Below are positions 1 to 11,895 of a stretch of 64,000 nt of DNA, one piece after another. A program made the position numbers and the translations under genes. Position 1 is the first letter of the stretch; each line of letters starts with the position of its first letter. Source of the DNA: Isoetes taiwanensis (taxonomy: Eukaryota > Streptophyta > Lycopodiopsida > Isoetales > Isoetaceae); the NCBI GenBank assembly GCA_021234155.1, contig JAJEKV010000044.1, positions 10,140,777 through 10,204,776 on the forward strand, read 5' to 3'. The notes under the pieces were generated by a model. That model had not been told where the DNA came from and did not search any database. It saw only the letters and a list, made by a program, of their open reading frames with translations.

Positions 1-429
1 AAAAGGGAAAATTATCCTATCACAGTCAGAGTATGCAAAAGGAATTAAATACTGTACTTATATGCTACATACTTCTAGAGAGAGAAGGGAGTTGTGATTG
101 AAAAATCAGGGCCTTTTTAGGACAAGGATCTAGGGCATTCCTAAGACGAACTATTATTGACAAGGTTGGCTAATTAAATGCAATAAGTCTAGGGTTCCAC
201 CTCAGTCCACCTCTCTCATGAAGGACAGGGTCAAATGTATCATACTAGAGGTGGGATTCAAAAGTAGAGCCCATAATACTTTTTCCACAGTCTAGGGAAT
301 TCACCGTGGGGAGAATCCTAGCTCAACATGGATATAGGTGATCGTAGAACACATCCTTTGCATCAAAATCGAGTTCCACTCGGGTGAGGCAAAGGTCGCT
401 TAATAAAGCCCAAGCCTTCCAAGTTGGGG
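1..429. other. No gene recognised at left edge
   Basis: No reading frame here shows family resemblance. The stretch ends exactly at the target-site copy of the LTR element that begins at 435. Joining it to the sequence after 3086 gives the pre-insertion site, which is also not recognisable. Confidence 0.4.
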
Positions 430-434
430 GCGCT
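430..434. repeat. Target-site duplication GCGCT (left copy)
   Basis: The five bases GCGCT lie directly before the element at 435-3081 and again directly after it at 3082-3086. A 5-bp direct duplication is what LTR-retrotransposon integrases leave. It fixes both ends of the element. Confidence 0.8.
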
Positions 435-648
435 TGTTATGAAATAGAATTGTGCGGAAAATTGTATATATTCCCAAATAGCCTGGATTGTGGCTTTACA
501 TAGGCTATGAAGAGGTATGAGTTGCATCTCTTCATGAATGGACACATTCCACATCATCATGTCCTTTGGCATGGATCGATGACGTGTACAAGCACAAACT
601 GATTTGTGTTTGTTCAGGGAGTTAATCCCTTATTCATTACTGTTAATA
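435..648 (-). repeat. 3' LTR of the 435-3081 element
   Basis: This 214-bp repeat matches 2858-3081 almost base for base after the first 40 bases. A replaced stretch of about 15-25 bases near its plus-strand left end is the main difference. In element orientation it follows the polypurine tract. Confidence 0.8.
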
Positions 649-657
649 CTCCCCCTT
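649..657 (-). other. Polypurine tract
   Basis: On the minus strand AAGGGGGAG abuts the 3' LTR. This is the position and composition of the plus-strand DNA primer in LTR retrotransposon replication. Confidence 0.75.
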
Positions 658-2844
658 AATCTTCATGAACAAACCTTTATATAATCTTCTTCTTGAGAAT
701 TTTGTAGCGGCTTCAAATCTTGGAGTCTTCATTGCTCCGTTCCATACTTGCAAACCACCATAATGTGGTCTTCATTACTATGGGTGCCATCTAATGTTGG
801 GCTTATTCCCAAATTTACAAGTTAGATGCCACTAGGGTTGTGGACTTACCCTTAACTTCATAAGATGCAATACTTGAACTTAAGATCAAACTTTCAGAAT
901 AACTCCAACTATTCTTCTCACATACAATAGGTGTGCCATGTACGTATGGCTTTCCCTCCCTTTTGATCTTGGGAACTTCCAACAAGATCTAGGTTGAGAG
1001 TTTTAGGCCTTGAGTGAACTTTTTCATCGTCAAGGACCTAGAAGAGTTAGTGCCCTATGGAGTACCACACGGATGTGGCTTTAACATCTTGTAGATGACC
1101 ACTAATTTGTGGGTTCATGCATCCAAATTATTATGGATGGCTTTATTACTTTGCAGAATTGAACAACTTAGCTGGAGTGTGATGACTCCGTATACTCTTG
1201 AGCTCCAGTTGTGGCTGCTTCAAAGAGTTGGCGGTATTCGTCATCAGTTGCCAAACCTTCATCAGAATTAGGAGTACTTATGCTTGAGGAATCGTCATAA
1301 GACTCGTTTGCCTAGATGAGTCACTTGAAATTTCTATGATAGAAATTGGAGATGCAGCACCCTCATTATTTCCGTTAGGAATTGGAGTGTCCTCATCTGA
1401 AGTGATCTCTATGGGACTCTCATTAATCCGGACACTATTCAAGGAACAGGGTTCCTTGGTCTCTACCCCTGGATGGTGTAAGATGTACACCGGTTGCTGA
1501 AGCTCTTGTTGATGCTTAGAGCAACAGTATGAGTTTAAGTCCAGGTTTGGATTATGTGAATTTAGGTCACAATCCATGATTTTAACTCTTTTACTAGAAG
1601 TTTCAAAGAGTTCTGGCATTATGGTAAATAAATTCTGAGAATACTTCACCTTTCGATTTGAAGGAGGTGAGTACTTTGAACATCCTTGGGAGTTCGAAGA
1701 TTGGTTGGAATGAATTTCTTCAGCAGGTCTTTTGCCTTTGTCCATTGTAATCAGCACCAAATAAAGCTTTGGAATAATTATTTTGCTTGCAATATGCTCC
1801 AAAATCAGAATGATTTTTTGCTAGAAGATATAAGTCTTGAGGAGGTGATCAGGCTCTTCAAGAGCAATTTGAAAAACAGAAAGAGATAGTAGCGATTTGT
1901 GGAGCAAAGTATCGTGTTTGGAGCAGAATTTAGAAGGGCCAGAAGGGTGCGTCTGTTAGGGCACACCTTCTGGTATCTGACCACGTGGCAAGTTGTTGCC
2001 ACAAGAATTTTGTTTGGGCGACGTCATTGCATTGCCGCGACCTGTTTCGGATCTGGGCAAAACCCTTATCTTTGGCATGGCCAGAACTGCCTGATTGGCG
2101 TACACGTAGGTACTTATGCTGCCGTTTGACAGCAAGAGTGAAAACGATGCCTCCAAATTTCTGTTGTTTTTGAAAAATCGGTTGATTGCATGGTCTGCCC
2201 TGCCTCGCTTGAGGCAGATAAACCAAGATAGTTTCACGTCCTTATGCTGCCGTTGTTCAATAGGAGTAGCAACGCTTATTGCCCTCCATAAATAGATGAT
2301 CCGAGAACTCAGATTTGCCCATTTTTCAATTGCCTTTGCATAAAGGATTTGTCTATAATTTGGGTCTGGTTGCTTCATGGATCTCTGCAATGTTCTTCTG
2401 CAATTGTCTTCTGCGGCATTATTCTTCACAAAGTTATCTCGCTGGGAGATTTTCATGCAATTTGATGCATGATCTTCAGTGTCTTGTTCACTGGAATAAC
2501 TGTTGTACATCGTTTGATGGCTACAGCATAATTTTCGGTCTACACAGCCTTCTTTGCTGAGACCATATGATGAATTTGGCAGGGGGGATGCCAATTCAAA
2601 AATTCTTGTACAGAAGTCGTTATAAATTTGCTTCAATGAGCAATATTATGATGGCAGCATGATCTCGCTGCTCTATATGTGCTTGCTTAAGATAGATTTA
2701 GAAAAAAATTTAAGATTTGAATAAACCTTAATTTCTTCCGCATTCTTGTGTCCAGGATCATTTGCTTCCATTGCTTGGATCGCTTGATGACTTTTGCTTG
2801 GGCTGCTCTACAAGGCAGCCCTCGATTTCTTTAGCCTTTAATGA

Positions 2845-2857
2845 GGCTCTGATACCA
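2845..2857 (-). other. Primer-binding site, initiator tRNA-Met
   Basis: The minus strand reads TGGTATCAGAGCC directly after the LTR. This is the complement of the 3' end of plant initiator tRNA-Met, the usual primer for copia-type and TRIM elements. It gives the element its minus orientation. Confidence 0.85.
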
Positions 2858-3081
2858 TGTTATGAAATAGAATTGTGCGGAAAATTGTATATATTCAGAG
2901 TTAAGCCAAATTGCCTAGATTGTGGCTTTACATAGGCTATGAAGAGGTATGAGTTGCATCTCTTCATGAATGGACACATTCCACATCATCATGTCCTTTG
3001 GCATGGATCGATGACGTGTACAAGCACAAACTGATTTGTGTTTGTTCAGGGAGATTAATCCCTTATTCATTACTGTTAATA
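2858..3081 (-). repeat. 5' LTR of the 435-3081 element
   Basis: This 224-bp copy matches the LTR at 435-648. It sits between the primer-binding site (2845-2857) and the right GCGCT duplication (3082-3086). Confidence 0.8.
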
Positions 3082-3086
3082 GCGCT

Positions 3087-4863
3087 CAACGTCATCCTGC
3101 CCCTCAATCATGGCGCGCTCTGGCTAATTAAGTGTAAGGGCAAGATCCTGCACAAAGTAGTAATGCTCTTGACCATTCTTCCACAGGTGATATCGAGATC
3201 ACGGGTGGGTTTGACTTGGAAGCTCAATAGGTTCAATGGCCGCCAATATTAGGAGCATACTACAATGCATACTACCACTCTTTTGGCTAGAGATGTAGCT
3301 ACTCTACGGGAGTATCTTTATATGCATGCAAGATGCACATCATTTCTTAACTATCATAACTTTCTTAGCTAGCTAGAATAATTATGTGTGCAACTCATGC
3401 TCGGATGGATCTAGAGAAGGTGCTACATAATTAATCATGCCATCGAGCACTACGAGGGCTGCTGTATAGAAATCACTATAATTGTAATAGTTCAGACACT
3501 TCAATTGCTCTTAACTACTACAGGTGCCAGTTCATACTCCAAGCACGAGGCTAGGCCCAAACAATGACAATTTTAGTGAATACATGACAACACGAGACAT
3601 CAACATGTTTACAAGCTAATGCCATTGGAAGTTATATATTCAACAACAGATTCTGAATTCGCTTCAGCAAGAAACTAATGCAACTCTATGAATGTTCAAT
3701 AAGCAATTGTATTGAGATTCTGTCCAAACATATCAGGTCCTCTAATATATATCATGATTGTGCCTGGACCAAATCTGGCAACATGGTCATAGTTTTGCCT
3801 AGCCATCAAGAGATATATAATCTATTTACATGCAGTTCAAAGTTCTTAGCAGAAGCCAGTACTAGAATTGTTCTTTAGCTTCTGACATTTTTGTTGGTTG
3901 GTAGAAGTGTACCATACTTTGATAGAAGAATGTAGTACACCAACGAAAGAAAGTTATACTTTGGTAAAGATATGTCTCGCACTTTTGATATATCTACTCT
4001 GTTTCCACCTATCTAGTAACCTATATTTCAATGAATATGTCATGCTCGCTGAAAGATACACCAATATTCGATATGCCATTCGCGATTGTAACCAGACCAA
4101 TCTGGTTGTACTTGCTAAGAAAACGTACATAATTCTGATGCAAATGTCCCTCAACCTCCAAACTAGACACTAAAGCAGAACATGCTACCAAACACTGAGT
4201 TTGGCATGTGGTGAGCTAGTCTCCTAGTTTCAAGAATCAAGTTTTGACACGCAACACTGTATCTGGATTTGAGGGTGACATGTACTTGTATGAAGTTTAG
4301 CTACTGAGTTATAGTGACTTGTAGAGTTTTTGCGGTACATATCTATAGTAATATCCGGCTAGTCAGGATATCCTTTTTTTTTTTCCTTTTTTTTTTTTCC
4401 TTTGTTTTGTCTTTTTTTCTTTTGAGTTGGATAATAAAGTTGTTAGGGTTGATGTTTGTGCCCTAGGGAAAAGTGATCTGATTGTTGTGGAAGCCTGACA
4501 CTGAAATTGAGAGAAAGGACAACAGAAACAGCAAACAATGTGTGGCTAGAATCACGTGTACTAGCTAGGGGGGAGGGTATGGAATGGTACTTGAAAAATA
4601 AATGCAATGAAACAAAGAGTGAAAGGAATTAGGAAGGACGTTGCATGGTCCAAGGGAAAAGGCAGTTATACTTGGCTTCATGCACTGTCACATTCAATAT
4701 TCATTCCCTGCACCAAAAACAGGGAGCTTAACTGCACTTACACATTCTGCACTGAATTGCAATTTGCAGCATTAAATTTTTACATTGGAATCTGGCTCCC
4801 AGCCTAGCAAGGGAGTTTCTTGCCAGATCTGGAGCTGCCCTTTCTAGGGTTCTAGCTTTCTAG
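3087..4863. other. Intergenic, no gene recognised
   Basis: Only short frames without family resemblance are present. A T-rich tract lies at about 4374-4420. The last few hundred bases are the expected 3' flank and terminator region of the minus-strand RWP-RK gene. Confidence 0.4.
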
Positions 4864-6423
4864 TTATCTTGCCACAGTGTACTTTTGCCTGTGCTGATTT
4901 TGGTCCCCTATATCACTGTTTCTGTACTTCTCAAGCTTGGCTATGGCTCTTCTTCTTTGCTTGTAGCTTGCCTTGAATATTGCTTGCCTGAACCTTTTGG
5001 TCCTTTCGTCTAGCTCAATTCCTGGGCTTTTTTCCATTATTTTTCTTTGCTTTTCTAGCTCCTCCACTGCATGGATTACTGGATTTGGTGGCCTTCCTTC
5101 TGAATCCCTTGCTAGTTCCTGATCAATTAGTGAACAAAGTGAGATTTTTTGTTATATATATACAGTGATCAGAGAAACAAGGTGTCATATGCATCCTTTT
5201 TAGAGTTGTAGCAGTCTGTTTTAGAGCTAGTTATGTAGCAGTCTGTGTGAATAAGGTTCTGTGTTAACAAAAAGATCAAGAACAATCTTTTGCCTGCAAA
5301 GACTAGTAAAAACACACCATTTTCTGCAAATTGCATTGCAAAACCAGAGCTAAAAACACACCAAAAATTGCATCCTGTCAGAATCATAACTTAGACTATC
5401 ACATTCAAATCTGAAGCTTAAGAACACACGCAAAACGGACACTACCATTACGTCAGTCTCATCAAATCAAACTGTTAAGAAACAAGCAGAGAATGAATGG
5501 CAAAGAACAAAAAAAATCTGACAGATATGAGCGGAAAAGAAAGAATTGAAGACCTGGCTCTTGTTGATGAGGGATTCGAGGCTTTTGAGCTTCCGGTGAG
5601 GCCATCTGGGAATGCCGAATTCTCTGCACCGTTTTTTTAAGACTGTGAGTCCGACCTTGAGCTCTTTGGATGCCTGGATTATTGGCATGTTGAAATACTG
5701 AGAAAGCTGCTCCAGGGTGATGTCCATCATGCGTTCGCTCGGGCCTCTCTGATTCTGATTTTGTTTGGATTCTGTTTGCCATGCATTTTGGGATTCCGGC
5801 GAGGACATTGGGTTTGTGGAAGCTCCGTCGGATCTGTCGTCCCTGGAGGGCGTTTTTGGATCGAACATCTCGTCCCCGCTTCTTGGCTCCAAGAACATTA
5901 TCTGCCGCGCTGCGTCTCTGTAGCTCCCCAAATCGCTCGATGTTGTGCTTGACGCTGAATCCAGAGCTGCAGCATTCAAAAACCCAAATCAAAACCAGCC
6001 TCCAAATCCAAACCCCACTTCCCAAATGCTTCAAAACTGAAAAACCATTCGCAAAAACCACAGTTTTGGCTTCAAATTTGAAAACCCAACAACAAAACCA
6101 AAGCTTTGACAAAGATCTCTTAAGACGATTAAACCGAAAAAAAAAAACATTTCTGTTAGTTCTTTGCACCATTTCCTACGTAAACGCATCCAAGAACACA
6201 ATGCAGCCACATTTTAGCGCAGACCTGGAAGCAAATCTCTTGCAGCGGTCCAAGAAGAACCCAGCGAATCAAAAACTGCAGCGGGAGGAGTGGCGAGCTC
6301 AAGATCCGACCCCCAAATCTGAAAGACGGCCATTTTAGGAGTAGAATTAAGCTCCAAATCAGAGCCCCAACGCTTCAAAATGGGGGAACTACAGGGCCGA
6401 ATCTGCTCAAAATCCTCAGCCAT
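4864..6423 (-). CDS. RKD: RWP-RK domain transcription factor, RKD type
   Basis: RKD proteins are plant DNA-binding factors that control egg-cell and gametophyte identity. Three exons reconstruct cleanly: 6423-6225, 5966-5554 and 5118-4864, joined by GT-AG introns with matching phases (199 + 413 + 255 nt, 288 aa). The RWP-RK domain occupies about residues 149-204, starting ITLEQLSQYF and containing RWPHRK at 187-192. The last exon holds the conserved basic helix FRQAIFKASYKQRRR. There is no GAF or PB1 region, which separates RKD from NLP proteins. I chose the ATG at 6423 (MAEDFEQ) because its frame runs to the exon 1 donor in the right phase; an upstream in-frame ATG at 6495 is possible. The second exon alone has no in-frame ATG, so the first exon is needed. 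No break is visible. Family assignment is firm; the function is inferred from the family. Confidence 0.9.
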
Positions 6424-6696
6424 AAACAAACACAAAAACCCAAATCCAAGAAACTCAAATCCGGCACAGATTTCCGGAGCCCAGATGGGTGGCAAAGCCC
6501 TAATGGATCATAAAAACAAATTGGGTGTCTAATTGTGTTAGAAAAACGGCATCGGAACGCCGGATTTGCGGTGCATTTGAAGGCTCCAGCATGAATCGGC
6601 ACAGCAGGCTCACGTGGGGGGTCTAAATTTGAGCCCCGTTTGATCTGTCAGACGTTTGTAGGGATGAATCCAAGCGTGTTCATCAGTTCTTGGATC

Positions 6697-6704
6697 TATT
6701 TATA
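6697..6704 (-). promoter_or_regulatory. TATA box of the RKD gene
   Basis: The minus strand reads TATAAATA about 275 bp upstream of the proposed ATG at 6423, in a suitable place for a core promoter with a 5' leader of roughly 240 nt. The assignment rests on motif and position only. Confidence 0.5.
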
Positions 6705-6723
6705 GCCATATTCTCAGATTAAC

Positions 6724-8511
6724 AGTAAATTATGAGACTTATGTTCCCATAACTAACCCTTCTGTCCACTGCTCATAAAAATTTCCACTTCCTTTTTGTT
6801 TCCTTCTGTTTTCCTATTCAAAGTCAAATCCTTTCTTTACACTTCTTTATACCCTGTACTTTCCACTATACTTGATTAATCCTTTTGTATTTCTTTAGTA
6901 TTTTTATTAATTCTTTTATATTTTTTTAGTCCTCCTTTCGCCTCGGTACTATCAATATCACACCCTCTTTCTATTCTATTCTATTCTATTTCTACATCTT
7001 GACCGTCGATTCTGCCGACCGGTTCCTCCCTCTCGGCCGAGATTTACGGGTCCTCCGTATGTTTGTTTAGCCCTCACTTCTCAAACTTCATCCAATCCAA
7101 TGTGGATGCTAACTGCATATATATGTCCCACATTTAATATCCCGAAGTTGCGCTTACAGCCGTATGGTTGTTTGGTGCTCGCTTCTCAAGAGATTTCATC
7201 CACTACGGCAGCTAACTGCATATACATGTCCCACATTTAATGTCCCAAAAGTTGCGCTTATCTTATCTTGACACCCTTCATACCCTGAGAACAACAATTT
7301 CTAGGCATGGGCAAGACCTTGACTTCATGTACTCCGTGGCCGGCATGTCTCGTGCTCTTGTTCTTCTGTATTCTGCATGTACATATTTCATCTCCCACGC
7401 ATTTTACCATGATGCATAAGTGTTCCTTCCAGTAGCTTTCCTGGATTCTCTAAGTGCATCCTTGTGACTTCTTGACCCTCGTCATGTCCTCAATTAGTGC
7501 ATTGTATAAATTTATTGGACACCGACACATTCTGGAACACATGTGTACTAGTGAAAAAAGAGCTTTCACTTGTCGCTTAGGGGTCTATATTCTCGACTAT
7601 TAATATTGTTCTTTGTACGATTGAACAATGAAGAATGCAAGCCACATTTGCTTTGACAACATGTGAATTAAACTCTTATCTTGTGTACTTCAATTTCAAA
7701 GCTCTTTACGTTCATCGACCGTATGTTTCATACAAGTTGGGACTTCTCTATATGAGGTCTGATGAATGTTAGGTGGATCTTCAATCCATGTCTACCGTGC
7801 ATGTGCATTTCTAGTGTCTGTTCTTTCATACTTGTTTTTTTACCTTGACTTCATTCAAGTCACTTGCACAAAGTACATGCTTACATTGCTACCATGGGGG
7901 TGCTTTTTAAGGCAAGTACAATGGATGGATGAGCACAATTTTTGAGTATCTTTCTCTGCTCATGAGCAAGTTTATGTTCATGCTTCAACACACTACAGAA
8001 AATTAACATTTATACATGCTGAATTTACATAAAATCAGCACCAAGTTCATGTTGCCCCTTCAACTTCATAAAATTAAAATTCTAACATGTTTATCCTTCA
8101 ATTTTACACAAAAATCAGCATTCTTGTATGCATAACAAGGGTAGTTACTATCGCAAAAAAGTTACGAAATTGGTCAAGCCATTGTTGCTACAACATGAAG
8201 CTGGAAAACTTGAAGCCTCAAAATTTGCACATACAAATTCGGAATTGCAAGCTATGAACCAAATGCATGCCAATGCTTTCTCTGCCCATCCTTCATCCAT
8301 CCACTTTGCTCCTTCCAATGTTTGTCTACTAACACGTGCTTCTGCCATTCTCCTAATCCATCTAACTTTACACATTCTTGGCATTTCTAAAAATCCAGAT
8401 CTGAATTCTGATTTGCAAAGTCGATCCAAGCTTCATTGTTCTCAAGCATAGGCTCTCGTTATGTATCTCCATTGTTTTGGGCAGGAATCCTATCACCAAT
8501 TGAGACTTTTA
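6724..8511. other. Intergenic with microsatellite and short tandem repeat
   Basis: No conserved gene is seen. A TTCTA microsatellite lies at about 6974-6993 and an imperfect two-copy repeat at 7056-7262. Frames near 8128-8451 on both strands show no family resemblance. Confidence 0.4.
7056..7262 (+). repeat. Imperfect two-copy tandem repeat, about 104 bp unit
   Basis: Copy 1 runs about 7056-7159 and copy 2 about 7160-7262. Both begin CCGTATG.TTGTTT and end near GTTGCGCTTA, and they share the block ATGTCCCACATTTAAT. The copies are diverged, so this is an old local duplication. Confidence 0.7.
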
Positions 8512-8996
8512 TTAATCGTTCATCATCAATGTCTTGGCTACAAATATGTGTGTCTCTAATGAGCAACCAATAAATGGACGTCCAGGCACAGAATCAGGCA
8601 ATTGGTTATCAAGGAAAAGGTGGCTAGCAACAAATTCATTTTCTACACTTGGCATTGAAGATTGAAATGTGAGCAAATGATCAAATTGAAAGTGGCCTTC
8701 ATCTTTATGAGAAATATGAGAATGGGAAAAGCCATGAACTTGTTTCTGTTGTAAACTTGACCTTCTCAGAGTTTGCATCCTCATTTGCCCATTGCATTGA
8801 GCTTGGACATTGATAGGCCTAGGTTGGCATATATGTATGGAGTCTTGAGACCTCCTGTTGCCATAGAGTAAGGCCCTCAATCTCCTTGCACTTACCTCTT
8901 CTTGGGGCTCCAATCCTTCCTTCATTTCTCTCTCCTCATGTTGCTCATCATTGCTCTTGAACTGGGTATAGCGCTAACAGAACAATGCAGTAATTT
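8512..8996 (-). CDS. Unrecognised reading frame, possibly transposon-derived
   Basis: An open minus-strand frame of about 160 codons can be read, with the ATG at 8925 giving 137 aa. It is charged at the N-terminal side (EEVSARRLRALLYGNRR) and rich in Gln, His and Ser after that. Upstream of the ATG the frame stays open to about 8990, where CAG followed by CGCTATACC could be an acceptor. A second coding-like minus-strand stretch at about 9195-9310 (it contains DYQLTWWETIDYA) may be another exon. I do not recognise the family, and a decayed transposon frame is as likely as a gene. Confidence 0.25.
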
Positions 8997-9598
8997 TTTC
9001 AATGTCTTGCATAATACTCACCAGTTGATTCTTCATAATGGAAGAAAAGTCTCGGACTAATTAGAACTAAGCACAATTTCATTAAATTTGGACAATACCT
9101 GAATTTATGGACCTTTTTATTGAGAACCTCGCTTCCATGATAGTTTTCTTTTACCCAGCGAGTGTTGTATATGCTTGAGCAACAAGCACTGTAATCTTGA
9201 CAGGTTTGTGTAGCGTCTTCTTATTGGAAGGAGCCGAAGCATAATCGATAGTCTCCCACCAAGTCAGTTGATAGTCACGGCTATTTTCTTGTGCGTGCAC
9301 CAATACCATTACATCTCTACATAATGCCATAATTTAGCACCAATGATGTATGGAATGGTTATATGATACCTCTAGAGCATACATGTAAATAAATTCTCTA
9401 GTGGCATACACCAATTCACGTACCTACATAATAAAAACAATTATAGTCAAACAAAAAATGTACATGGTAATTATCTAATAGAGCATGGACCTAGACAAAA
9501 ACAAATAAAAATGAGGGTATGATGCATGGTCGGGATTTGGGAAAAAAGCGAATCAGAATGTTGGCACTTAATATAAACCTGGGGCTAATTAATATAAA

Positions 9599-9634
9599 CC
9601 TAACCCTAACCCTAAATATAACCCTAACCTTAAA
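9599..9634 (+). repeat. Short interstitial telomere-like repeat
   Basis: The stretch contains CCTAACCCTAACCCTAAA and, after a short break, ACCCTAACCTTA. This resembles degenerate copies of the plant telomere unit CCCTAAA on the plus strand. It is too short to be a telomere. Confidence 0.6.
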
Positions 9635-9639
9635 TGGAG

Positions 9640-10320
9640 TGCAGGGTGCTCCATCGGCCGGCTGCTCCTTCACAGCGCCCCGCACAGTCTTTGATTCAGC
9701 CACAGCCACCACTACCTACAGATTCGGGATCGCCATAGTTTCGATGCTCACGGGGATCCGGCCACGGTAGAATGCCTGAAGTAGTTCGGGATGAGGAGTG
9801 ATGCCTTAGGACCCGAGAATCTGTTGGTCAAATCGCAGGCGATGAATCTTTGTTGGTTGATGAAGCCTAGAGCACTAGAAGACAAAGAGAAATCCGGCCG
9901 AAGAAATGGAACATCAGATGCTTTGTCTATTCTGCATATTCTGGTTCGTCTATTCTACATATAGAGGTCTATTCTGCATACAAAGGTTTATATTTTGCAT
10001 CTAACTAGAAATAAGCCTACTGTAGAACATGACATTATTCTCTGAAAATTGATTTTGCTATGGCAGATGATACTTATAGGGCCAGTTTGCGTGTACCTGC
10101 GAATAACTCCAATGAGCCTCCCGGACCTCCGCATCTCTATTTCCCCTTAAATTCCGCCTGATCCAATTCATATTAACTTTCTTCAAATTCAAATCCGGCG
10201 GATTTTAACTGTATTTTCATCCACATCCCCCGTGGATGAAATTGTATTCTGTTTACGGCTTCAAACCGCCACTACAAACCGTTGTTTGCTCGGGATAATG
10301 TTGCAAATAAAAAGCGTAAG
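9640..10320. other. Intergenic, no gene recognised
   Basis: One 83-aa plus-strand frame overlaps the telomere-like stretch, but it is low in information and matches no family I know. Nothing else is supported. Confidence 0.4.
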
Positions 10321-10499
10321 CAGAAGATGAGAGCCGTTTTCAAGAAATCAAGCCCGGATTTATGGGAAGGGATAAAGAAGCAGAACAGAAGATGAGAGCC
10401 GTTTTCAAGAAATCAAGGCCGGATTTATGGAAGGGATAAAGTAGCAGAACAGAAGATGAGAGCCGTTTTCAAGAAATCAAGCCCAGATTTCTGGAAAGG
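10321..10499 (+). repeat. Three-copy tandem repeat, 64-65 bp unit
   Basis: Copies start at 10321, 10386 and 10450 with CAGAAGATGAGAGCCGTTTT and are nearly identical. The high identity suggests recent expansion. Confidence 0.85.
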
Positions 10500-10614
10500 G
10501 CCTGTGCAAGAGAAGCCTAGGCCTTCAAATGTATTTCTAAGGGCCTGCCTTCCTCAGGATTTCTAAGTATCTGTGTCACTCTAGATTTCTAAAAGTATCC
10601 GTCTGTCTCTTGAC

Positions 10615-10702
10615 CAACTCTCCAGCATAAATTGGGCGGGCGCCATATTTGGATGGGACAACTCTCCAGCATAAATTGGGCGGGCGCCATATTTGGATGC
10701 GA
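10615..10702 (+). repeat. Two-copy tandem repeat, 44 bp unit with AAATTGGGCG core
   Basis: Copies at 10615-10658 and 10659-10702 each contain ATAAATTGGGCGGGCGCCAT. The core AAATTGGGCG is shared with the palindromes at 10821-10997 and with the minisatellite at 12.25-13.0 kb. Confidence 0.85.
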
Positions 10703-10820
10703 AAAAGTATTGTTTTCCAGTATGTACGTACCTCACGTGCTTGAAAATTGGTTCAATGGGAAACTGCCTTGGATGGGAAATTATTTTCATCAATATATGG
10801 ATATATCTCATATTGGTTAG

Positions 10821-10997
10821 AAATTGGGCGGTCGCCCAATTTCAATGGGAACTATTTACCTCACTTGCGTGCAACTATCTACCTCACAAAGCAGATAGAC
10901 ATGTGGTCTCAAGAGATGGGGAAATTGGGCGATCGCCCTATTTAAATAAGGATATGTCTCATGGTAGGGAGCTGGAAATTGGGCGGACGCCTTGTTT
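10821..10997. repeat. Three dispersed copies of the AAATTGGGCG palindrome
   Basis: At 10821-10842 the two 10-base arms AAATTGGGCG and CGCCCAATTT are separated by GT. At 10922-10943 they are separated by AT with one mismatch. At 10976-10997 a more decayed copy occurs. These are single, spaced copies of the palindrome that forms the core of the minisatellite at 12.25 kb. Confidence 0.8.
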
Positions 10998-11176
10998 AAG
11001 AGGTGGATAATGGCTGTAATTTGAGCAGATAGATAAATAGATAGAGAGACTACACAAGTCTAGCTTTGTCAATGACAATGACTTGCAATCATCTAATTCA
11101 CTAGCATTTATTGAAAATGAAGCAATTTTACAAGGTTAACCCATTTATTAAGGAACATTGAACAAAATCCCTACAT

Positions 11177-11300
11177 AATATGCATGGAAAACCTACAATA
11201 TGCATGCAACCTATCTCTTATAGCAAAGATAGAACCTTAATATGCATGGAAAACCTAGAATATGCATGCAACCTATCTCTTATAGCAAAGATAGAACCTT
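11177..11300 (+). repeat. Two-copy tandem duplication, 62 bp unit
   Basis: Copies at 11177-11238 and 11239-11300 start AATATGCATGGAAAACCTA and differ at about one position. Each unit also holds two ATGCAT palindromes. Confidence 0.85.
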
Positions 11301-11452
11301 GAAGCCAACTTCTAAAAGACTTCCATTCTTACATTTAAAGAAGACTATAGGTAAGAAAGAATTAACTACAAACATACATGTGGAGAACTAACCTTAATAT
11401 GATCGATAGAAAGCTCTAGTGCCACACGATAATCTTATAGTGCGGATAAAAA

Positions 11453-11512
11453 GGATGAAATATATAGCCACATTGATAAACGGATGAAATATATAGCGCC
11501 ACATTGGTAACC
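11453..11512 (+). repeat. Two-copy repeat, about 30 bp unit
   Basis: GGATGAAATATATAGC begins each copy, at about 11453 and 11482. The second copy has a two-base insertion. Confidence 0.7.
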
Positions 11513-11874
11513 TTATAAATACCGAGGAAAGGGTGTGAGTAAGAGACCAATCATGCAATAGGAAAGGGTGTGAGCAACCTGAATGGAGACTTACCACATT
11601 GGTTTTGGGGAAACAAGTATTTAACATTTAAACGGATTCAAGGGAAATTAGAATTCAATTTTGCGGGCGGAAAAAAGGGGGGAAAAGGGGGGGAGATTTG
11701 AAATTTAAATACATGGTGGATACGTGTTCCCAATAGACGCGTTTAAATGCCTTTCGAGAGCCTTCCCCACTAATGCACATCTAGCGCCTTTTGACATGAG
11801 ACACTCCTTCAACTTAAGGCGCTCCTCTCTCACACTAGAGGTAAGTTTTCTTCTTCTCTATTCTTTATTACCTT

Positions 11875-11895
11875 TTCTATTCTATTCTATTCTAT
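11875..11895 (+). repeat. TTCTA microsatellite
   Basis: Four tandem copies of TTCTA are present. A similar tract lies at about 6974-6993. Confidence 0.85.

Larger units (their letters stand above)
435..3081 (-). mobile_element. Short non-autonomous LTR retrotransposon (TRIM/LARD-like)
   Basis: Two direct repeats of about 214 and 224 bp flank 2.2 kb of internal sequence. On the minus strand the 5' LTR is followed at once by a 13-base match to the 3' end of initiator methionine tRNA (primer-binding site), and the 3' LTR is preceded by the purine tract AAGGGGGAG. The whole is bracketed by GCGCT target duplications. The internal part has minus-strand reading frames of 174 aa (1278-1802) and 226 aa (1956-2636), but I see no gag, protease, integrase or reverse-transcriptase motif, so the element depends on a helper. 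The LTR copies differ mainly by a short indel region and a single-base gap, so the insertion is fairly young. The LTR termini read TATTAACAG...CATAACA rather than TG...CA. The copia-like class is inferred only from the primer site. Confidence 0.8.

Noticed and set aside
5462-6172. A 236-codon minus-strand frame overlapping the RKD exon 2
   Set aside because: It is the shifted frame of the RWP-RK exon plus intron 1. The true frame has the conserved domain and splice phases.
8128-8451. 107-codon plus-strand frame as a gene
   Set aside because: An overlapping minus-strand frame of similar length exists, neither shows family features, and both lie in AT-rich intergenic DNA.
9599-9634. Chromosome-fusion telomere site
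   Set aside because: Only about four degenerate units in one orientation, with no head-to-head array.
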